Assembly: GCA_002633005.1 (NCBI GenBank)
Contig: NMRA01000212.1
Coordinates: 242,472 to 306,471 of the forward strand
DNA from: Phoronis australis
Lineage: Eukaryota > Phoronida > Phoronidae
DNA length: 64,000 bases
Direction: 5' to 3'
Positions within the stretch are counted from its first letter, which is position 1. The number at the start of each line of letters is the position of its first letter. A model generated the notes under the pieces. It saw only the letters and a program-made list of their open reading frames with translations. It was not told where the DNA came from and did no database searches. Shown in pieces: positions 58,401-64,000 of this stretch. Made by a program: the position numbers and the translations under genes.

Positions 58401-61400
58401 CTTTATTCCAAGACTTAACACACACACTTCCCATAGTATGGTCATGGACTTTCAAATATGTGAATGAACTTTGTAATTCCAATCTAGTTTGAATTTTCTG
58501 TTGTGAAGAATATTGACTTTAAAATCGTTTAAGAAACGCTAAATGACCAGTCACTGAATGCTGTGAACTCTCTCTCATTCAATATTCACCTTTAGTGACT
58601 TCGTGTGATTGCATACAATTCATACATTAAGGAGTTAAGTTCCTCTTACATTGTTGCTAATGACGATTTAGTGATGAGATCGAAACGCAGATGATAAATT
58701 TTTAAAATTTTTAGTTAAAAAGTAAAGCCCTAAATGATAAATAGTCAAGCAACTATACTCATTAGCACTTTGATTCATCACATGTTGCGCAATGCATGGA
58801 CACAAATCAATGCATGTAAACAAGTAAAACCTGACGTTTCGCATTATCAACAATAAAACATTACAGTTGATTGCAGATTAAACTACTACACCAGTCAACA
58901 CAGAGCACAAGAGATACAATTAGTTATCATATTTGCAGATTAGAAAGATGTTTGGTAGTCAATCAGTGAACCGGGTGCTTCGGCGAAGTTTCGTTCTGGA
59001 ATTGTCGCCAGCAACGTCTGAGGCAACTTCATCAACCTAGTGACCACTCCAATATTGTGGTTACAGTTCTGCTTAACAAAAGACGCTTCATGTTTTCTAC
59101 TCATAATAGTGTTAAATTTGAACTTACATTCCACCGACCAGCATTGGATGGGTGATAGAAAGATTCCAGAGCTTTAAACATCTTGGTAACATAACTCTGT
59201 GTACAGCTTCCACCACCCTACAACAATGAATGGCGCTGAATGATTTAAATGGTCCATCAAGGGTCTGTCTCATGAAAGTGACTTAAGACCCAAGACAGAA
59301 ATTTGGTCTTACGCTCCCACTACATAATTGCTGAGAAACGTTTAGCCAAGAAATTGTGAGCACAACACAGTCCAGAAATAATTTATAAAACTCAAGTCCC
59401 CTCAGTAAATAGCAGCTGCATGTATATTCTCAGAAACTGAATGTTTGCTCAACTGATACTTCATATTATTCAGGAATAGTTATTTGAATTATTATACTAC
59501 TTTAGACCAAATTTCTGACTTAGGCCTCAAGTCTCTTTTCACAAAACAGGCCCCAGGTTTGTGGATTTAAAAGTTAATGAACAGCACACATGCTGGTAGA
59601 TGAAACAATGCTTCCAGTAGTTACTATAATTGAAGCCATTGTAAACATGATAGCTCTGTTCTACAAAAAAAGAACTTAGATCAGCTTCATCATATTATTA
59701 GCAATTATAGTACTCATCTATAGACAAAGTACAAGGCATTGTTCCTATGTGCGGTACAATCTCACCAATTTAGGACACATTATGGCGGACACGTGAAATT
59801 CTATTTTCTCATTCTTTTCATCAATGATACATAGTGCCAAACTTGTGCTTTGCAATGTTCAGTTTCTGTACCATAGCTACCAACAGACAACATTTTGAAA
59901 TATTGTGCTCATTTACAACGCATGAAGCCCTTGAAAAATGTAGGAAGTGTTATTTTACCAATTACTTTTGTCTAAAATTGGTGACATTTTACACTGTACC
60001 TCAAAATTAGAACAACCGAGTTTTACGCTAACCAACTCTTGCACGGGTCATGGACAAGTTTCACTTATCATTTGAAAGTTCACATGTACAAATTCAGTGC
60101 ACTTATTATTTGTAAGCAAGAAAATCAATACAATGTGACACAGCCATGCAAAGTGCAACAAACATCAACGGAGCCATCTTACCAACATCGACGCTATCCA
60201 TTGGCCTAGAACACCTGAATCATAGGCATGATTGTTTGAACGACTGACTTGAAACTTTGATGTTCCCACTGGTAAATTACAACTCCTCAACAGTCGTGTG
60301 AAAATCTGTAAAAATTCAAAATTCGGGTCCCGTCACCATCAGCTGATAATTTTCCCACGATGCAATTTACATTAGTCGTTTGAGGATCCAGCCAGGTTGA
60401 TGGAGAAAGCTTGCACACAGTTCACATAAAGCCCCATTATTATTTGACTTCTTGTGTTGACATTTTATTAATATTATGACGATGATACAACAGCATTAAA
60501 CAAATACTGTACACTTATAATTCAGCAAAGACCACAATATTGAGCAAATGACAGGTGAACCACATGTAAATTAATGACAATTTTATCATAGGTAAGTAAG
60601 ATATGTAAATTAATGATAATTTTACAGTAGGTAGGTAAGACACGTAAATTAATGACAATTTTACCATAGGTGTGTAAATTAATGACAATTTTACCATAGG
60701 TGTGTAAATTAATGACAATTTTACCATAGGTGTGTAAATTAATGACAATTTTACCATAAATGTGTAAATTAATGACAATTTTACCATAGGTGTGTAAATT
60801 AATGACAATTTTACCATAGGTGTGTAAATTAATGACAATTTTACCATAGGTGTGTAACTTAATGACAACTTTACCATAGGTGTGTAAATTAATGACAATT
60901 TTACCATAGGTGTGTAACTTAATGACAACTTTACCATAGGTATGTAAGGCTCCCAGTCGATGTGACCAATGTTGTGACACGACAGTCGAGCAAACAAGTA
61001 GACTAGACTCTAAAACAAAAAAAAATCGAGCATTGACAGACCACCTCTCAACCATTCAGGCTACACATGAGACCTACAACTGGACAAAATCTGCCACCTT
61101 TCACGTCATATTAGATAGCATTTCCGCTGTTTCACCAAAGTGATGCTTTTGTTAGTTTATCGGATGAGTGGACGTGTTGCTAATCCTTGCTGATTTAGCA
61201 GATTTCATATGAAAATCATTAAGGGTTGACTAGAGCAAAACAACATAACGCATGTAGTATCCTTTCAAAGAAACCAAAAAATTCTCACATTAACAATGTA
61301 AGGGAAGTTCACTCTATAATGTAGTATTTGTTTTTCAAATTTTAAAAGCTGTTTTGATGAAATTAAGGCCAGTAAAATAAGCCAACAATGAATTTCATGA

Positions 61401-64000
61401 GGGATAGAGACTGTATTAGTAACCAATGTTATCAATTACCGATTCAAAACGAGGTGAATTCATACAGGTGTCCCATATGTCCAGAAATTCTTTCAACCAC
61501 AGCCTGTAAGGAGAAGAAAAACTGTAATGGCATTCATTGCAGTGTAGCCCCAGTTTAAAATTGTGCAAAACAAATTTTACAGTAGCAATCCCCCCAATTT
61601 GGATTATACCAGATGCCACATTACAAATGGCCTCAACTTGTATCTTACACAGGCTATCAGTGATTTCTAAGCTTTGTTGCCCCGAAGACTGAACAAATTA
61701 GAACTGACATGCTCTTAATTCTATGCAGAAAACCACTTTGACTACAAGTAGGCTGGTTCCGTGACTGGACACTAGATGGAATTACTAGTAGGTGCATTTG
61801 AACATTACTGCCATGGTTGTCTCTTACTTCTTATAACTAAAAAATATACAAGCGTTACGTAAAGCAGGTGCGACACATTTCAAGTGTAAAGTCCTACTTG
61901 TATCCTTGTTCATGTTCTTCTGGAGACATAAGAGTAGGGAGAAACAGCTCAAACAACTCAAGACCAGTGCCCATTGTAATGTCCCAGGGGCATAACAGGG
62001 GGCGCCATTCGTCAAGCATTTCTTGGGTTGCCTCCACAGGAAAATACCTGATGCATAAACAAAAACAAAAGACATGAAACTCAAAGTCGATCGAAGTACG
62101 CAGAAGTTTTTACAATGTATTGACAATGAGTTCTATATATTTTAAGCGAGTCTGATATTATGTTAATATCAATAGTTATTATTCAAAAAGGTTGAGAGTT
62201 ACTTACTGTAGTAAAATGAATCAAGTTAGGTGTTCAGCAATACACCACATAATTTATTTTAAAATGTGAATTGCATGAAATTCGTCAACATAATTCTTGA
62301 AGTAGGTTTCATAAACAATCTAAAATGTAGCAACTCTGAACAGTCATACTTGGACTGATCTTGTTCCGTATTCAGTTTAGGAATGATCTCTGGACTGGGG
62401 AAGAACTCATGGTCCACTATTTCATCAGACCAAGTTCATAAAAGTTCAAGAGCTCGGACTCAAGCAAGAACAAACTGACAGCTCTTTCCAGGCTCTGAAC
62501 TCACCTCCAGTTTGACTACAAAATAATTTGAGATCAATATCACAATGGCAAGTGGCCTAATTTCATAATCTTTGTGGTGTGTTGTATTAGACAGGTTTGA
62601 TGCTGCTTTGAAGCATTTTGGTAAATCTGCTACTAAGAAGGTTAGAGAGAAAATTACTGGTCAAGAAACAACCAAAATCACCCGTACCTTGTTTTTTTGT
62701 GTTGCCTGTATTGGTACTCCCACATCTGCCCTACCAATGCTTTACATTCGTATTCCATTCTGCCCAGATATTTTTAAACAGTGGGATTCACACGAGTTGC
62801 CTCTATTGTTATAGTTATTGCTCGGAGCTCAGTTTGCATGAGTTGGAATTCCTGAGTCGATTAATGCGAGTTGGTCAAACTCTCAACTTGCAGTTTCAAA
62901 TTTTAGTTCCCAAATCCAACCTGTCGAGCCCTGAACAGGTTAACTCTATGCATGAAAAGACCGTAACAAAACTGCTGTTCATTTAAAATGTTGTTAAAAA
63001 TATTTAAAAACTTACACACGACAATGGCTAACCAAGTTCTTGAGCGATGTTTCCAAGTATCTGCAAAAAAACATATTCAACCGTGTACAGCTAACTGCAT
63101 AACAGAGAGCGAAAAGCAGTATTCAACCATGGCGTGACACTATGCCTAGAAATGTTGAGCCACGATTAAAAAGCTCTGAACCATATTTAAAATTTTGAGC
63201 CATGTTTGAAAAGCCTGATTTTTTCGGCTTTACAAAACACGTGATTGAACCCGTGTTGCGCAGAAGTACTTTTTGTTATTTGTCAGTAAAGACTGATAGT
63301 GAGACACTCAGCAATTGAAAACAATGTGCTACATAACTCTACCTGGTTTTGTGATTAAACAGAAAAGATTAGGTTGGGAAAACATGACGTGCAATTTACA
63401 TCATGTTTGCATTTTTTTGCTCATGGACAATCATGTAAAAGCATCCATTCAGAAAACTTTCTTCCAAATATAATTGAAATTTACAGCAAACTTAAAAGTA
63501 TTGTAAAATTACAAGCATACACTGAAGATAGTGTGCCCATCTCTTTCATACATACTGCGGAAAAAGCTGCAGTCCATGGTCTTCATACTTAGAATAACAC
63601 ACTGACTTGACCAAGGTATACAGTGGTCTCCAGGAAAGTGTCAAGTCATTCCTGGTCAGCAACTCCCTCTTTCTGAAATAAATAATGTGTTAGCACTAAA
63701 CATCAAATATGTTAAAGCTGGATTTCACCCTGGTTAGTTGCCTAAAACAAACAATAATCGAATTAGGCATTTTGCTCTCTTAAAATCCAGCTCACAATAT
63801 TCCTTACCATGATAGGATTCTATTTCTGTAGCCAACCCCAAAATTGTGAATTCGAAAATGACACATGTACGCATCACCTCATCACCTGTAACTTGAGTTG
63901 GTAACAGATACTCTTATCTATGCTTACAACGAACACTGAAAGTAAAGGACCTAATTCGATTTTCTCTGTTTAGACTGCTAAACGTTTGTAACTTACAATG
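31304..64000 (-). CDS. PSME4: PSME4 / PA200 (Blm10) proteasome activator; N-terminus off the right edge
   Basis: PA200 is a HEAT-repeat solenoid that caps the 20S proteasome, with roles in acetyl-histone turnover and DNA repair (family knowledge). Minus-strand exons, 5' to 3': 64000-63997 (partial), 63672-63556, 63060-63016, 62047-61898, 61503-61440, 61009-60935, 60305-60183, 59217-59128, 57960-57902, 57420-57214, 56996-56810, 55813-55724, 55099-55035, 54336-54201, 53968-53870, 53091-53022, 52498-52431, 51015-50800, 50279-50125, 49683-49591, 49195-49137, 48377-48315, 47751-47696, 47298-47200, 46002-45940, 44899-44804, 44293-44165, 43414-43223, 42954-42821, 41887-41834, 41421-41292, 40015-39786, 39504-39309, 38873-38709, 38485-38289, 37614-37483, 37093-36960, 35612-35535, 34980-34904, 34616-34491, 34009-33857, 32601-32527, 31915-31709, 31438-31304. 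Phases agree throughout (about 1,697 codons; human PA200 has 1,843). Diagnostic runs: [27 protein letters not shown]-like [58 protein letters not shown] and [10 protein letters not shown]. Confidence 0.97.
33196..33572. other. Scaffold gap (377 N) in a PSME4 intron
   Basis: Lies between exons 34009-33857 and 32601-32527. The two exons join in phase and align contiguously with human PSME4, so the gap should be intronic only. Confidence 0.95.
35440..35534. repeat. Short tandem repeat next to a PSME4 splice donor
   Basis: GACTGCAACACA or GACTGAAACACA occurs three times at spacing of about 30-35 bases, the last ending at the donor of exon 35612-35535. On the coding strand each unit reads as TGTGTTGCAG or TGTGTTTCAG, which resembles a 3' splice site. 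Confidence 0.55.
35968..36052 (-). repeat. tRNA-derived SINE head
   Basis: In a PSME4 intron. The minus strand reads GTCGCGATGGCTCCATGAAC, GGGCGTCTGCACG, GCGGAAGATCCCA, then GGTTCAAGGCC (Box B, 35990-35980) and CGGTTGGAGC. Length and order fit a tRNA-type Pol III promoter with a degenerate A box. The body continues to about 35895 with the GTGATGTGACCAACAGGTGG motif also found at 28380-28470. It is too degenerate to be a tRNA gene. Confidence 0.65.
40565..40895 (+). repeat. Dispersed repeat family A, copy 2
   Basis: In the PSME4 intron between 41292 and 40015. Contains ATGTCTCAGAAATGGCTGAT, CCACTTTTGCATGAGGAGCT, TTTTTGAGATTTCATTTGG and GATGTACCTTTCTTTTTTGC, in the same order as at 12470-12745. 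Confidence 0.65.
42206..42820. repeat. Near-perfect 308-bp tandem duplication with an N at the junction
   Basis: 42206-42512 and 42514-42820 match with only two or so differences. Copy 2 ends exactly at the splice donor of the PSME4 exon 42954-42821 (its last six bases are the intron start GTGAGT on the minus strand), and copy 1 ends at the N. This may be an unmerged contig overlap. Confidence 0.9.
42955..43025 (-). repeat. tRNA-like Box B fragment at a PSME4 splice acceptor
   Basis: On the minus strand, GACCGGGGTTCGAATCCCTG runs straight into CAG and exon 42954-42821. GGTTCGAATCC (42971-42961) is a perfect Box B. Just upstream is GACCACATCACGTGACC, a near-palindrome resembling the SINE body at 28380 and 35900. 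No convincing A box is visible. Confidence 0.55.
45706..45865. repeat. 21-bp tandem repeat, about seven units
   Basis: ACTACTGAGAAACATCTCAA is the core, repeated head to tail in a PSME4 intron. Because 21 is divisible by three, it creates open frames with a 7-residue period on both strands (about 90 and 85 codons). I do not regard these as genes. Confidence 0.95.
46810..47115 (-). repeat. Dispersed repeat family A, copy 3 (inverted)
   Basis: In the PSME4 intron between 47200 and 46002. Its reverse complement contains CATATCTCAGAATGACTGTT, GATGTACCTTTGTTTCTTTT and TTTGCTAAATTTCACC, as in copies 1 and 2. A shorter fragment lies at 50640-50760. Confidence 0.6.
50640..50760 (-). repeat. Dispersed repeat family A, partial copy 4
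   Basis: Lies in the PSME4 intron after exon 51015-50800. The reverse complement has GTTAAGTTTGTGTAGGACTC, AATTTGGCCAACTTTG and TGTCATATCTCAGTAACGAC, like the left end of the other copies. Confidence 0.5.
51126..51930. mobile_element. 805-bp PIF/Harbinger-like non-autonomous element
   Basis: In the PSME4 intron between 52431 and 51015. The ends are long inverted repeats (about 42 bp, few mismatches) starting GGGCTGTTCCAG.AAAATC and including GGGAGGGGGGG. Direct TTA repeats flank it at 51123-51125 and 51931-51933, the TWA target of PIF/Harbinger. No transposase frame is seen inside. Confidence 0.8.
59754..59992. mobile_element. Palindromic MITE, second full copy (239 bp)
   Basis: In the PSME4 intron upstream of exon 59217-59128. 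Starts GTACAATCTCACCAATTTAG and ends AAATTGGTGACATTTTAC. Its left part GGACACATTATGGCGGACA matches, in complement, the right part of 22681-22927. Confidence 0.75.
60581..60950 (-). repeat. PSME4: 30-bp minisatellite built from a PSME4 exon-intron junction
   Basis: On the minus strand, exon 61009-60935 ends TACATACCTATG at GTAAAG. The following intron repeats a 30-base unit made of the exon end (TTACACACCTATG) plus intron start (GTAAAATTGTCATTAAT). Native junction at 60935; further CTATG/GTAA junctions at 30-base steps near 60905, 60875, 60845, 60815, 60785, 60755 (one changed base), 60725, 60695 and 60665. Two diverged longer units follow at about 60581-60650. The exon's reading frame stays open through the whole array to a stop at about 60515. 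Confidence 0.95.

Noticed and set aside
60515-61055. Two long minus-strand open frames (160 and 177 codons) with 10-residue repeats
   Set aside because: They are the frames of the 30-bp minisatellite plus the end of a PSME4 exon, not separate genes. The first is the exon frame and is discussed as possible splice read-through.
62572-62986. Overlapping plus-strand open frames of 80 and 122 codons
   Set aside because: They lie in a PSME4 intron on the opposite strand and overlap in different frames. No domain is recognisable.
1-64000. CRISPR array, operon or bacterial-type system
   Set aside because: All supported genes have GT-AG introns. The regular repeats are direct minisatellites without unique spacers.

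Overview
The window is a stretch of animal nuclear DNA. Genes are split by GT-AG introns, the DNA is AT-rich, the introns are full of short inverted-repeat elements, and the two recognisable proteins are metazoan-type. It looks like an invertebrate, but nothing here fixes the phylum. Three scaffold gaps (5515-5761, 20419-20913, 33196-33572) and two single Ns (7276, 42513) interrupt the sequence.

Layout: (1) 177-3831, minus strand: five joined coding exons of an unrecognised protein with spaced Tyr/Thr-Lys motifs, possibly an axonemal microtubule-associated protein; it runs off the left edge. (2) 3832-7836: intergenic, mostly a tandem duplication of about 1.4 kb split by a gap, plus smaller repeats. 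(3) 7837-29347, plus strand: a complete NEK9 (NERCC1) orthologue in 21 exons (847 codons), with an N-terminal NEK kinase, a seven-bladed RCC1 propeller and a short C-terminal coiled coil. (4) 29348-31303: a tail-to-tail intergenic region with poly(A) signals for both flanking genes. (5) 31304-64000, minus strand: PSME4 (PA200/Blm10), the HEAT-repeat proteasome activator. There are 43 complete coding exons plus 4 bases of another; only roughly the first 120-150 residues lie beyond the right edge. All exon phases join without a stop.

NEK9 and PSME4 have no known joint pathway, so their convergence is probably just local gene order. The unusual content is in non-coding DNA: a 30-bp minisatellite in PSME4 that repeats an exon-intron junction and so regenerates an in-frame 5' splice site in each unit; a tRNA-like Box B abutting a PSME4 splice acceptor; several non-autonomous DNA transposons with readable ends; and at least four families of dispersed repeats shared between introns.
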